A stretch of 64,000 nucleotides of DNA. Origin: Pectobacterium parmentieri (GTDB lineage Bacteria; Pseudomonadota; Gammaproteobacteria; Enterobacterales; Enterobacteriaceae). Of this stretch, positions 1 to 9,281 are shown piece by piece. Within the stretch, counting starts at the first letter, position 1. The number at the start of each line of letters is the position of its first letter. The notes under the pieces are model-generated. The model had not been told where the DNA came from. It made no database searches and worked only from the letters and a program-made list of their open reading frames with translations. The position numbers were made by a program, and so were the translations under genes. The stretch spans positions 3,224,001-3,288,000 of the forward strand of contig NZ_CP015749.1 of NCBI RefSeq assembly GCF_001742145.1, read 5' to 3'.

Positions 1-689
1 TGCGCCTGATCGGCAAACCCGACATCGCCTGCGACCTGACTGATCGCTGTGCCCTGCCGCAGTAGTTCTCGTGCTTTGCACATACGCCGTTGCATTAGCC
101 ACGCCAGTGGTGGCAGCCCGACCGCCTGATTAAACGAACGTACCAAATGCGCGACCGACAGATTTTCCTGCTGCGCGAGCTGATCGAGCGTGGGGACATC
201 ACAGAGGTCGTTCAGTAGTCCATCTTTGATCCGCGTGATCCGCTCAGCCTCTTTGACCTGACTTTGAGGCGACATTCGATGCTGCCCCTCCATCAATCCT
301 GCCAGCAGCAGAATAATGCGCTCCTGACGGGTGCTGTCATCCAAATCAGAGGTGACGAGCTGTTTTAGCTCGGACGCCAATTGCGCCGATGGATTCCAAC
401 CCTGTGAGAATAGAAACGTTTGATGGAAGTAATGTTCGAATGCCTGCGGGTGAACGTACAGCGATGCGCACTGCCAGCGGTCAAACGCATTGTCACTGCC
501 CTGTAGCTGATTGGGATTGTAGGTCGTCACCATATCGTTGGTGGCAACAAAAGTCTCACCATCCAGCCAGACCGTTTCCACTCCGCTGAGATTGGCGCTG
601 ATGACGAACTCGTCGTGCGTGTGTCGTGGAAAACTGCGGCCGTTGGTTAACAGCGCCAGTTCAAACCAGGCATCGCGGTAAGTCATCAT
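1..689 (-). CDS. AraC-family transcriptional regulator (3' end beyond window)
   Basis: The frame is open from an ATG at 687-689 (a second ATG follows directly at 684-686) to the window edge, giving about 229 visible residues. The N-terminal part reads as a cupin-type effector domain (MTYRDAWFELALL, then RHTHDEFVIS). The distal part is an AraC-type helix-turn-helix (LDQLAQQENLSVAHLVRSFN, then LAWLMQRRMCKARELL). The second HTH and the stop lie outside the window. The family binds DNA and usually activates nearby metabolic or export genes. The effector cannot be told from the sequence, and no target is visible here because the gene reads out of the window. Family assignment is firm and function unknown. 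Confidence 0.85.
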   Translation of the reverse strand, partial: MMTYRDAWFELALLTNGRSFPRHTHDEFVISANLSGVETVWLDGETFVATNDMVTTYNPNQLQGSDNAFDRWQCASLYVHPQAFEHYFHQTFLFSQGWNPSAQLASELKQLVTSDLDDSTRQERIILLLAGLMEGQHRMSPQSQVKEAERITRIKDGLLNDLCDVPTLDQLAQQENLSVAHLVRSFNQAVGLPPLAWLMQRRMCKARELLRQGTAISQVAGDVGFADQA

Positions 690-813
690 GGTCGTGTTCC
701 AGTTGTGAATAGATACCTGAAAATAGCATCTTCCCGCATTGGGCAACAATCACAGAATGGCGACAAAAGTGTGGGGATAAAACGAGATCAGTGAGGAGGA
801 CTATCGAGGTGAG

Positions 814-883
814 ATCGAGATACACGGGGCTACCACGGCGCGAGATGTCCCTACGGGAATCTCATCCCCGTGCTTCCCCTAAT
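814..883 (+). repeat. Copy 1 of a ~75-bp hairpin-forming intergenic repeat
   Basis: The copy begins ATCGAGATACACGGGGC and ends TTCCCCTAA. Related copies are at 25930-25972 (partial), 26017-26089 and 28222-28302 (inverted). Its centre is diverged from the other copies, but the CCCTACGGGA inner hairpin and the flanking ends are kept. It lies between the AraC-type gene and the lysS terminator, in the 690-969 gap, which holds nothing else recognisable. Confidence 0.7.
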
Positions 884-898
884 ATTTTGCATTGTCGA

Positions 899-930
899 TA
901 AATTTAACCCGGTGCAACTGCACCGGGTTA
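899..930 (-). terminator. lysS terminator
   Basis: A perfect inverted repeat (AACCCGGTGCA / TGCACCGGGTT) at 907-930 lies about 40 bp past the lysS stop. On the minus strand it is followed by an A/T-rich AAATTTAT tail. This is a plausible intrinsic terminator for prfB-lysS. Confidence 0.75.
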
Positions 931-969
931 ATGAAGTTTGACGACAACGTCAGGCCAGCTTTTTATACC

Positions 970-2487
970 TTACTTCTGCGGACGCATCGCCGGGAACAGA
1001 ATGACGTCGCGAATGGTGTGGCTGTTAGTGAACAACATCACCATACGGTCGATACCAATACCCAGACCCGCAGTCGGCGGCAGACCGTGCTCCAGCGCTG
1101 TCACGTAGTCTTCATCGTAGAACATCGCTTCGTCATCGCCTGCATCTTTCGCATTGACCTGCTGGGCAAAACGCTCAGCCTGATCTTCGGCGTCATTCAG
1201 TTCGGAGAAGCCGTTACCAATTTCACGGCCGCCGATGAAGAACTCAAAGCGATCGGTAATTTCCGGGTTCTGATCGTTACGACGCGCCAGCGGCGACACT
1301 TCCGCCGGATATTCGGTGATGAAGGTCGGTTGGATCAGGCTGCTTTCTGCCGTTTCTTCGAAGATCTCGGTAACGATGCGACCCAATCCCCAGCTTTTCT
1401 CGATCTTGATGCCCAGAGACTGAGCGATCGCGGTCGCTTTCTCCAGGCAGTCCAGATCGGCAACGTTGGTTTCAGGACGGTATTTGCAGATCGCTTCGCG
1501 CATCGTCAGTTTTTCAAACGGCTTACCGAAGTCGAATGTCTGATCGCCGTACACCACTGTTGTCGAGCCCAGCACGTCCTGCGTCAGCGTGCGGAACAGG
1601 TTTTCCGTCAACACAATCAGGTCTTTATAATCGGCATACGCCATATAAAGTTCCATCATGGTGAACTCAGGGTTGTGACGTGGGGAAATGCCTTCGTTAC
1701 GGAAGTTACGGTTGATCTCAAACACGCGCTCAAAACCACCGACAACCAGACGCTTCAGGTACAGTTCCGGTGCGATACGCAGGTACATATCGATGTCCAG
1801 CGCGTTATGGTGCGTGATGAACGGACGAGCAGACGCACCGCCGGGGATCGCCTGCATCATCGGCGTTTCCACTTCCATAAAGCCGTGATCTACCATGAAG
1901 CGGCGGATAGCAGCCATCACGTTAGAACGGATACGGAAGGTATTGCGGGATTCGTCGTTAGCGATCAGATCCAAATAGCGCTGACGATAGCGGGTTTCCT
2001 GATCGGCCAGACCGTGGAATTTATCCGGCAGCGGACGCAGCGCTTTGGTCAGCAGGCGCAGTTCGGTGCAGTGAATCGACAGCTCGCCCGTTTTGGTTTT
2101 GAACAGCTTGCCACGTGCACCCAGAATATCGCCCAGATCCCACTTCTTGAACTGCTCGTTATAGATGCCTTCCGCCAGATCGTCGCGGGAAACATACAGT
2201 TGGATACGGCCACCGACGTCCTGCAAGGTTACGAAAGAGGCTTTACCCATAATGCGACGCGTCATCATACGGCCTGCAACGGTCACTTCGATGCCCAGTT
2301 CTTCCAGTTCTTCGTTCTCTTTGGCATCGAACTCAGCGTGCAGACGATCGGAGGTGCTGTCACGGCGGAAATCATTCGGGAATGCGATCCCGTTTTCACG
2401 CAGCGTCACCAGCTTTTCACGACGCGTTTTTAATTCATTATTCAGATCTTGCGCCTGATCGGCACCCTGTAATTGTGATTCAGCCAT
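970..2487 (-). CDS. lysS: Lysyl-tRNA synthetase, class II
   Basis: A 505-residue protein, the usual length for bacterial LysRS. It charges tRNA-Lys with lysine in the cytosol. An N-terminal OB-fold anticodon-binding domain (about residues 60-150, [16 protein letters not shown]) precedes the class II catalytic core. Motif 2 is visible as [20 protein letters not shown] and motif 3 as [12 protein letters not shown] near the C-terminus. The start [16 protein letters not shown] matches the E. coli family N-terminus. It begins 8 bp after the prfB stop, so the two are almost certainly one operon, as in E. coli. A long opposite-strand open frame over this gene is a shadow. Confidence 0.98.
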   Translation of the reverse strand: MAESQLQGADQAQDLNNELKTRREKLVTLRENGIAFPNDFRRDSTSDRLHAEFDAKENEELEELGIEVTVAGRMMTRRIMGKASFVTLQDVGGRIQLYVSRDDLAEGIYNEQFKKWDLGDILGARGKLFKTKTGELSIHCTELRLLTKALRPLPDKFHGLADQETRYRQRYLDLIANDESRNTFRIRSNVMAAIRRFMVDHGFMEVETPMMQAIPGGASARPFITHHNALDIDMYLRIAPELYLKRLVVGGFERVFEINRNFRNEGISPRHNPEFTMMELYMAYADYKDLIVLTENLFRTLTQDVLGSTTVVYGDQTFDFGKPFEKLTMREAICKYRPETNVADLDCLEKATAIAQSLGIKIEKSWGLGRIVTEIFEETAESSLIQPTFITEYPAEVSPLARRNDQNPEITDRFEFFIGGREIGNGFSELNDAEDQAERFAQQVNAKDAGDDEAMFYDEDYVTALEHGLPPTAGLGIGIDRMVMLFTNSHTIRDVILFPAMRPQK

Positions 2488-2495
2488 GTGAATTC

Positions 2496-3594
2496 TTATA
2501 ACCCCGCTTTTAAACTTGCTTCAATAAATTTGTCTAGATCGCCATCCAGTACGGCCTGAGTGTTACGTGTTTCCACTCCGGTTCGTAAATCTTTGATGCG
2601 CGAATCATCCAGAACATAGGAACGAATCTGACTGCCCCAGCCGATGTCTGATTTGTTGTCTTCCATCGCCTGTTTCTCAGCATTTTTCTTTTGCATCTCA
2701 AACTCGTACAGTTTGGCTTTCAACTGTTTCATCGCCTGATCTTTATTTTTATGCTGGGAACGATCATTCTGACACTGCGTAACAATGTTGGTCGGAATGT
2801 GGGTAATACGTACCGCGGACTCCGTCCGGTTAACGTGCTGACCACCTGCACCGGATGCGCGGTAAACGTCAATACGCAGGTCGGCCGGATTGATTTCGAT
2901 ATCGATATCATCATCCACTTCCGGGTAAATAAACGCGGAACTGAATGAGGTGTGGCGGCGGCCGCCGGAATCGAACGGACTCTTACGCACCAGGCGGTGT
3001 ACACCGGTTTCAGTGCGCAGCCAGCCAAACGCGTAGTCACCGATGATTTTGATGGTGGCAGATTTTGTACCGGCCACGTCACCGTCTGACTCTTCAATAA
3101 TTTCGGTTTTAAACCCTTTGGCTTCCGCCCAACGCAGGTACATACGCACCAGCATGCTGGCCCAGTCCTGTGCTTCCGTACCGCCAGAACCCGCCTGAAT
3201 ATCCAGATAGCAGTCTGCGCTGTCGTACTGGCCAGAGAACATGCGGCGGAATTCAAGCTGGCCTAATTTATTTTCCAGCGCGTCCAGTTCTAGCGAGGTT
3301 TCATTAAAAGTGTCTTCGTCGTCTTCTTCCACCGCGAGCTCAAGCAGACCTGCCACATCTTCCAGCCCTTGGGCCAGTTGATCGATGGTGTCTACGATAG
3401 CTTCCAGCGAGGAACGTTCTTTTCCCAATGCCTGAGCGCGTTCAGGCTCATTCCAGACATCAGGCTGTTCCAGTTCGGCGTTTACTTCTTCAAGGCGTTC
3501 TTTCTTGGCATCATAGTCAAAGATACCCCCGAAGAACGGCGCTACGTTCAGACAGATCCTGAATGCGGTTTTTTACCGGATTAATTTCAAACAT
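2496..3594 (-). CDS. prfB: Peptide chain release factor 2, with programmed +1 frameshift
   Basis: RF2 terminates translation at UGA and UAA. The gene is read from ATG at 3592-3594 for 25 codons ([12 protein letters not shown]... RGYL) to an in-frame TGA at 3517-3519. A +1 shift at CTT-TGA-C then continues into a 340-codon frame. The total is 365 residues, identical to E. coli RF2. The SPF stop-codon recognition tripeptide falls at 205-207 and the GGQ peptidyl-hydrolysis motif at 250-252. Residue 246 is Ala, not the Thr peculiar to E. coli K-12. The shift is autoregulatory: low RF2 slows UGA decoding and favours frameshifting. The gene lies upstream of lysS in one operon. The apparent break is programmed, not a pseudogene. 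Confidence 0.97.
3515..3533 (-). promoter_or_regulatory. prfB: prfB programmed +1 frameshift site
   Basis: On the minus strand the site reads CGG GGG TAT CTT TGA C. It has a Shine-Dalgarno-like GGGGG three bases before the CTT slip codon, then the weak UGA-C stop context. E. coli has AGGGGG; here the first base is C, so the internal SD is one base shorter. The frame after the shift (GAC TAT GAT) restores the RF2 sequence. Confidence 0.95.
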
Positions 3595-3706
3595 GATTTT
3601 TTATATTCTTACGTTAAGTCGTTGACAACGGAATGATGTAACCCGCCATTCTAGCGGATAAAAGAAGCATTTTATAGACTTTCCGCCCGCCCTATTCGGT
3701 TCACGC

Positions 3707-3975
3707 TATACCCTAGATAATTCGAGCTGCGTGACAAAACGTTGGCATTTTGAACAACGCTCTGCGTTGACCCTTTAGGGCAAGGCCTATTTATGGCCTT
3801 GTAACGCGGCAACCGCACGAGTCCCCAGGAGCTTACTCAGGTAAGTGACTGGGGGTGACAAATCTGCCGGGAGCAGATTTGAACGCTGCTTGCAGCGGCC
3901 CTTTAGGGTGAGGCCCACGATGGGCTGAGAGTATAAGGGCAGTCAACGCACAAGCAGCGTGAAGTATGACGGGTA
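3707..3975. repeat. Modular palindromic intergenic repeat, copy A (~269 bp)
   Basis: The ends are inverted: TATACCCTAGATAATTCGAG on the left, and a right end whose complement begins GATACCCGTCATACTTCA. Inside is a hairpin built from CCCCAGGAGCTTAC and GTAAGTGACTGGGG. Two related CCCTTTAGGG-containing modules flank it. Relatives are at 31792-31995 and 54485-54609. This repeat fills most of the prfB-recJ gap and abuts the recJ stop codon. Similar sequences are common in intergenic DNA of Pectobacterium, Serratia and Yersinia (from memory; family name not assigned here). Confidence 0.85.
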
Positions 3976-5736
3976 TCAGCGCGGCCACAGATGCTGAATC
4001 AACAATTGCACCGAGCGTTTACCGCGAAACTCGTTAATATCCAGCCGGTACACCATTTCCACTTCTTTAATGCTCGGATCGGGCCAGATGGTGGTATCAA
4101 TATTAAACGCGATGCCATCTAACAGCGGCACAGTGCCTGTTGCACCGATCGGTTCAAACATCGCTTTCAAATGGCGTTCTTTGAGCAAACGGGGTTGCAG
4201 AATGCGGAAACGGCCATCGAACGTCGGTTCAGGGAACGCTTGTCCCCACGGCCCCGCATAACGCAGCATTTCTGCCGTTGAGAGCAAATTCAGCTCCGGC
4301 AATGCCAGTTCGCCATCAGACCAGACGACGCCTTCAAGCTGAGACGGATCGAGCCACTCCCCCACTAATTCGCCGAAGCGCTGACGGAAATCCTCGAACT
4401 GCGTCTCATGCAGCGATAGCCCTGCTGCCATCGCGTGTCCGCCGAACTTATCCATCATGCCGGGGTATAGCGTATCTAATCTTTCCAACGCATCACGCAG
4501 ATGCAGACCGGCAATAGAACGTCCCGACCCTTTCAGCATACCATCGCCCGCAGGCGCAAAAGCAATCACCGGACGATGAAAACGCTCTTTAATGCGTGAA
4601 GCCAGAATACCCACAACGCCCTGATGCCACTCTGGATGATACATCGCCAGACCGTAAGGCAATTCGGTGCGGGTACGCTCCAGTGATTCGCACAGGCGCA
4701 AGGCTTCGACTTGCATCCCCTGTTCGATTTCGCGCCGATCCTGATTCAAACCATCTAAATCGTTAGCCAACATGCGCGCCTGAGTAATGTCGTTACTCAA
4801 TAGCAGCTCGACCCCGACCGTCATATCGTCCAACCGTCCAGCGGCATTGAGGCGCGGCCCGATGGCAAAACCTAAATCACTGGCGACCAATTGGCTGGCA
4901 TCACGATTAGCCACTTCCAGCAGCGCTCGAATGCCCGGACGACACTCTCCGGCGCGAATGCGATTCAACCCCTGAGCCACTAGAATCCGGTTGTTGGCAT
5001 CCAGCGGCACCACGTCAGCCACCGTGCCCAGCGCCACCAGATCCAATAATTCGGTAAGATTCGGCTTCGCCAGCCCCTGTTTCGTAAATAAGGGTTGCGT
5101 AAACCAGTCGCTGTCGCGCAGGCGTACAAACAGCGCCATCATCAAATAGAACGCCACCCCCACGCCAGCCAGCGCTTTAGAAGGGAATGCACAATCTGGC
5201 AGATTGGGGTTAATCATCGCATCGGCGTCAGGCAGGGTTTCGCCCGGTAGATGGTGATCGGTCACCAGCACAGAAATACCGCGCCGATGTGCATCCTCGA
5301 CACCCGCATGGGAGGATATCCCGTTATCAACAGTAACGATAAGTTCCGCGCCCAAGGCGGCAGCCTGCGCCACCACGGCCGGGCTTAGCCCGTAGCCATC
5401 TTCAAAACGGTTCGGCACCAGATATTTCACGTTCGCGCCGCCCATGCTACGCAACGCCAAGACGGCAAGCGTGGTGCTGGTGGCGCCATCGGCATCAAAG
5501 TCGCCGACAATCACGATGCAGCGCTTCTCTGCCAACGCAAGTTGCAGCAGGTCGATCGCTTTATCAATGCCGCTGAGTAAACGGTAATTGAGTAAACCAC
5601 TCAGGCTACGTTCCAGCTCCTGAGCACCTTTAACGCCGCGCTGCGCATAAAGACGACGCAATAAAGGCGGAACGGTGTCAGGTAAATCAATATCCTCCAC
5701 CAGCGGACGCCGGCGGAGTTGGGTAATCATATTCAC
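3976..5736 (-). CDS. recJ: Single-stranded-DNA 5'-3' exonuclease RecJ
   Basis: RecJ degrades single-stranded DNA 5'-3' in RecF-pathway recombination and mismatch repair. At 586 residues it is close to the 577 of E. coli. The DHH-phosphoesterase motifs are present: GDFDADG (Asp79, Asp81, Asp83), the VDNG segment near 137, and TDHH at 159-162. The DHHA1 motif KGSGRSI and the GGHAMAAG segment follow. The longest start is GTG at 5734-5736, seven bases from the dsbC stop; an ATG at 5728-5730 is an alternative. The dsbC-recJ coupling is the same as in E. coli. Confidence 0.97.
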   Translation of the reverse strand: MNMITQLRRRPLVEDIDLPDTVPPLLRRLYAQRGVKGAQELERSLSGLLNYRLLSGIDKAIDLLQLALAEKRCIVIVGDFDADGATSTTLAVLALRSMGGANVKYLVPNRFEDGYGLSPAVVAQAAALGAELIVTVDNGISSHAGVEDAHRRGISVLVTDHHLPGETLPDADAMINPNLPDCAFPSKALAGVGVAFYLMMALFVRLRDSDWFTQPLFTKQGLAKPNLTELLDLVALGTVADVVPLDANNRILVAQGLNRIRAGECRPGIRALLEVANRDASQLVASDLGFAIGPRLNAAGRLDDMTVGVELLLSNDITQARMLANDLDGLNQDRREIEQGMQVEALRLCESLERTRTELPYGLAMYHPEWHQGVVGILASRIKERFHRPVIAFAPAGDGMLKGSGRSIAGLHLRDALERLDTLYPGMMDKFGGHAMAAGLSLHETQFEDFRQRFGELVGEWLDPSQLEGVVWSDGELALPELNLLSTAEMLRYAGPWGQAFPEPTFDGRFRILQPRLLKERHLKAMFEPIGATGTVPLLDGIAFNIDTTIWPDPSIKEVEMVYRLDINEFRGKRSVQLLIQHLWPR

Positions 5737-5742
5737 GTAGCA

Positions 5743-6459
5743 TCAACCGCCGGTTTTTTTCGAGGCTTTGTGTGCTTCCAACATTGCCAACATCTCTTTC
5801 GGCCCTTGATATCCCGGTACAACCATGCCGTCTTGCAGCACGATGGCTGGGGTGCCCTGCACGCCAAACTGGATACCCAGTTGGTAATGCGCGGCGATAT
5901 CAGTTTTGCACGTTGCTGGCGAGATCGCTTCGCTCTTCATCGCGTTATCAAACGCTTTATTGCGATCGGCCACGCACCAGATGGACTGCATATCTTTCGC
6001 TGCCTGAGATTTCATGCCCTGACGCGGGAAGGCCAGATAGCGCACGGTGATACCCAACGCATTGTAATCTTTCATCTGCTCATGCAGTTTGTGGCAGTAA
6101 CCGCAGGTGATATCGGTGAAAACGGTAATCACATGTTTTTCCTGCGCGGCTTTATAAACAATCATCTGCTCCTGTAACGCATCCATCTTGCCGATCAGGA
6201 TTTTATTGGTGGTGTTGACCGGCATGGTGCCGCTCACATCATAAAGCGGGCCTTGTAGCAAATGTTTGCCGTCTTCGCTGATGTACAGCACGCCGCTCTC
6301 AGTAATAACGGTTTTCATACCCGCCATCGGCGAAGGCAGAATTTCTGCCCCCTGCATATCCAGACGCGTCAGCGTCTGCTGGATTGCGGTATCGTCAGCG
6401 TGAGCAAAGTTGGTCGCCGTCGCCACCAGTAAAGACAGTAGTAATAACCCTTTTTTCAT
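5743..6459 (-). CDS. dsbC: Periplasmic disulfide isomerase DsbC
   Basis: A 238-residue secreted protein with a clear Sec signal peptide (MKKGLLLLSLLVATATNFAHA, cut before DDT). The N-terminal dimerisation domain covers about 22-80. The thioredoxin-fold domain carries the active CGYC at 119-122 and a second structural cysteine pair at 162 and 184, the full E. coli DsbC complement. It shuffles wrong disulfides in the periplasm with electrons from DsbD. It sits between xerD and recJ as in E. coli, and 6 bp separate its stop from the recJ start. Confidence 0.97.
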   Translation of the reverse strand: MKKGLLLLSLLVATATNFAHADDTAIQQTLTRLDMQGAEILPSPMAGMKTVITESGVLYISEDGKHLLQGPLYDVSGTMPVNTTNKILIGKMDALQEQMIVYKAAQEKHVITVFTDITCGYCHKLHEQMKDYNALGITVRYLAFPRQGMKSQAAKDMQSIWCVADRNKAFDNAMKSEAISPATCKTDIAAHYQLGIQFGVQGTPAIVLQDGMVVPGYQGPKEMLAMLEAHKASKKTGG

Positions 6460-6595
6460 TTCATCAATCCTGTTTTCGCAACATTGCCTAGCGATATAGC
6501 TTGTAGCAATACGCCGTGATAGTAGACGGGGTGGCCCGCCAGCCAGATAACATCCTGTTACTCTGTGTACTTCTACTCTGTGTTGTTTCGCTAAC

Positions 6596-7495
6596 CTAGG
6601 CGCGCGGATGGTGCTGCTGGTGAAGCTGCTTCAGCCGCTCCGTCGCCACATGCGTGTATATCTGCGTCGTGGAAAGATCGCTGTGCCCCAAGAGCATCTG
6701 TACGACCCGTAAATCCGCGCCGTGGTTCAATAAATGGGTCGCAAACGCATGGCGTAAAACGTGCGGCGAGAGCTTTTCGCTGTCGATCGACGCCTGCACC
6801 GCATAATGTTTGATGCGATGCCAGAACGTCTGGCGCGTCATTTGTCGAGCGCGATTGCTGGGAAATAGCACATCCAGCGTCTGCCCATTCAGCAACCACG
6901 GACGACCATGTTCCAGATAATACTCGATCCAATACACCGCTTCTTCACCCAGCGGCACCAGCCGTTCTTTATTGCCTTTACCCAGCACGCGCACCACACC
7001 TTGCCGCAGACTGACATCGCTCATCGTCAAGCCAACCAGTTCGGAAACACGTAGCCCCGTCGCATACAATACCTCAAGCATGGCTTTATCGCGTAATTCC
7101 AGCGGTTGTTCAATGCTCGGGGCATCGAGTAACGCCCCCACCTGCGCTTCGCTCAAATCTTTAGGTAGACGCTGCGGCAGTTTCGGAGACGACAGCACCG
7201 CACTCGGATCGTCGCTACGTAGCTTTTCGCGATAAAGGTACTGAAAGAAGCGACGCATCGCACTCAGCAAACGCGCAGAACTGGTCGCCTTGTAGCCGCC
7301 GTCGACCCTATCAGCAAGAAACGCCTGAAGATCGAGCGACTGTGCCTGCAATAAATCGTTGTCATGATGTGCAAGCCACTCCGCGAGCGTTCGCAGATCC
7401 AAGCGATAAGACGCCAATGTATTCTCAGCCAGATTTCGTTCCAGCCACAGCGCGTCGAGAAACTGTTCGATAAGTGCCTGATCGTGTTCTTGCAT
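6596..7495 (-). CDS. xerD: Site-specific tyrosine recombinase XerD
   Basis: XerD with XerC resolves chromosome dimers at dif under FtsK control. It is 299 residues. The N-terminal SAM-like DNA-binding domain spans about 1-100 and the catalytic domain follows. The catalytic signature is complete: ATGLRVSEL (first Arg), GKGNKERLVPLG (Lys), HVLRHAFATHLL (His-x-x-Arg), LGHSDLSTTQIYTHV (His and the Tyr nucleophile). The 136-bp gap to dsbC has no obvious promoter. In E. coli fldB lies directly upstream; here the MFS and metNIQ genes intervene. Confidence 0.97.
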   Translation of the reverse strand: MQEHDQALIEQFLDALWLERNLAENTLASYRLDLRTLAEWLAHHDNDLLQAQSLDLQAFLADRVDGGYKATSSARLLSAMRRFFQYLYREKLRSDDPSAVLSSPKLPQRLPKDLSEAQVGALLDAPSIEQPLELRDKAMLEVLYATGLRVSELVGLTMSDVSLRQGVVRVLGKGNKERLVPLGEEAVYWIEYYLEHGRPWLLNGQTLDVLFPSNRARQMTRQTFWHRIKHYAVQASIDSEKLSPHVLRHAFATHLLNHGADLRVVQMLLGHSDLSTTQIYTHVATERLKQLHQQHHPRA

Positions 7496-7806
7496 CGCCG
7501 TGTCCTTCTTTACTAATTGGCAATATTATGCCGATGAAGCGACGACTTTACACCTTCATCAAGGCTGTATTCTCTCGCAAATAGAATTGTGTGCGATCTC
7601 ACATATTCCGTGAACATCAACATCACCATAACATTCTCCGGCAAAAACAAGGCCACGGCACATTATATTTTATGTATCGTCAATATATCGGAACAGGCTC
7701 CTTGAAGCCGCATGTCTACTGGTATTGACCTTACTTAATCAACGTTGAAAAGCCGATTTTTCTATGCGTAGAATGGCTGTTCGTGTTGTTAAAATAAAGA
7801 AACATT
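7496..7806 (+). other. Divergent xerD / MFS intergenic region
   Basis: A 311-bp gap. The only recognisable element is a promoter candidate for the MFS gene: TTGAAA at 7745-7750 and TAGAAT at 7769-7774 with an 18-bp spacer, about 32 bp before the start codon. The rest is AT-rich and shows no repeats or RNA signals. Confidence 0.5.
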
Positions 7807-9132
7807 ATGCAAGCCACCATCACCCCCACTCTTGATGCCGAAGCGGAAGCGCCGCCCGTAAACTCACGCAATAAGGTCATTGTTGCGTCACTGATTGGCA
7901 CCGCGATCGAATTTTTCGATTTTTATATCTATGCTACTGCCGCGGTGCTGATTTTCCCGCACATTTTCTTCCCGCAGGGCGATCCGACTGCTGCTACGCT
8001 ACAGTCCCTGGCAACTTTTGCCATTGCCTTTATCGCCCGCCCTATTGGCTCAGCGCTATTTGGTCATTTTGGCGATCGCGTCGGGCGTAAAGTCACGCTA
8101 GTCGCTTCTCTGCTGACTATGGGGGTTTCAACCGTTCTCATCGGGCTGCTACCGACCTACGAAACCATCGGTATTCTTGCACCGATCCTGCTGGCTCTGG
8201 CTCGCTTCGGTCAGGGCTTGGGTCTGGGCGGAGAATGGGGTGGTGCGGCGCTGCTGGCGACTGAAAATGCCCCATCCAATAAACGTGCGCTGTATGGGTC
8301 GTTCCCCCAGCTTGGCGCACCGATTGGCTTCTTCTTCGCTAACGGCACTTTCCTGTTGTTATCTTGGCTGCTGACGGAAGAACAATTCATGAACTGGGGC
8401 TGGCGCGTGCCGTTCGTGGCGTCTGCTGTGCTGGTGCTGGTCGGACTGTATGTCCGCATATCGCTGCATGAAGCGCCGGTCTTTACCAAAGCGGTCAAAG
8501 CCGGTAAGCAGGTGCGTATGCCGCTGGGAACGCTGCTCAGTAAGCATATGAAAGTCACGATCCTCGGCACGTTCATCATGCTGGCAACTTACACACTGTT
8601 CTACATCATGACCGTGTATTCCATGACCTACGGCACGACGCCGGCACCTAAGGGTCTGGGTTTCTCGCGCAACAGTTTCCTACTGATGCTGATGGTCGCG
8701 GTGATCGGCTTTGGTCTGATGGTGCCAGTCGCGGGCTATCTGGCAGATGCCTTTGGCCGCCGCAAGACCATGATTACCGTCACCTGCATCATGCTGGTCT
8801 TCGCCATGCTGTTTCCTTATTTGCTTGGTTCTGGTAATCAAGCGCTGGTGATGGGCTTTTTGGTGCTGGGTCTGAGCCTGATGGGATTAACATTCGGTCC
8901 GATGGGTGCCCTTTTGCCGGAGCTGTTCCCGACGGAAGTGCGCTATACCGGCGCGTCATTCTCTTATAACGTTTCGTCGATTTTGGGCGCATCAGTTGCA
9001 CCGTATATCGCGGCGTGGCTGACGGCTAACTACGGTCTGTTCTATGTTGGCGTTTACCTGGCAGCCATGGCGTCACTGACGCTGATTGCACTGCTACTAA
9101 CCAAAGAAACGCGTCACCAGTCACTGGGATAA
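7807..9132 (+). CDS. MFS transporter, metabolite:H+ symporter (MHS/YhjE-like) family
   Basis: A 441-residue inner-membrane protein with about 12 hydrophobic segments. The start region SLIGTAIEFFDFYIYATAAV, the loop GHFGDRVGRKV between TM2 and TM3, and the repeat ADAFGRRK in the second half are typical of the metabolite:H+ symporter group (relatives YhjE, ShiA, ProP, KgtP). The substrate cannot be inferred. The ATG follows a weak AAGAAA-type ribosome site. It ends with a strong terminator shared with metQ, which faces it. Together with metNIQ it separates xerD from fldB relative to the E. coli order. Confidence 0.88.
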   Translation: MQATITPTLDAEAEAPPVNSRNKVIVASLIGTAIEFFDFYIYATAAVLIFPHIFFPQGDPTAATLQSLATFAIAFIARPIGSALFGHFGDRVGRKVTLVASLLTMGVSTVLIGLLPTYETIGILAPILLALARFGQGLGLGGEWGGAALLATENAPSNKRALYGSFPQLGAPIGFFFANGTFLLLSWLLTEEQFMNWGWRVPFVASAVLVLVGLYVRISLHEAPVFTKAVKAGKQVRMPLGTLLSKHMKVTILGTFIMLATYTLFYIMTVYSMTYGTTPAPKGLGFSRNSFLLMLMVAVIGFGLMVPVAGYLADAFGRRKTMITVTCIMLVFAMLFPYLLGSGNQALVMGFLVLGLSLMGLTFGPMGALLPELFPTEVRYTGASFSYNVSSILGASVAPYIAAWLTANYGLFYVGVYLAAMASLTLIALLLTKETRHQSLG

Positions 9133-9230
9133 ATAATTACGGAACAAAGACGGTGAGAGTGAGGTAGAAGAGTAAAGCATCTGCATCAGGAACACCGTTG
9201 AACACCGCTTACCATGCGTTGTCAGCAAGC

Positions 9231-9262
9231 TAAGAACCGCCATTTCGGCGGTTCTTTTTTAT
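9231..9262. terminator. Bidirectional terminator between MFS gene and metQ
   Basis: AAGAACCGCC-ATTTC-GGCGGTTCTTTTTT forms a 9-10-bp GC-rich stem with T tract on the plus strand. Its complement has an A/T flank, so it can also serve metQ on the minus strand. Confidence 0.9.
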
Positions 9263-9281
9263 GCACGATACCAGCATATTT

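Noticed and set aside
892..2433. Long plus-strand open frame (513 codons) opposite lysS
   Set aside because: It lies wholly antisense to a full-length, family-typical lysS. Its translation is rich in His, Arg and Gln with no domain, as expected from the complement of a high-usage gene.
2496..3594. prfB as a frameshifted pseudogene
   Set aside because: The interruption is the classic programmed +1 site; both parts join to exactly 365 residues with the SPF and GGQ motifs in register.
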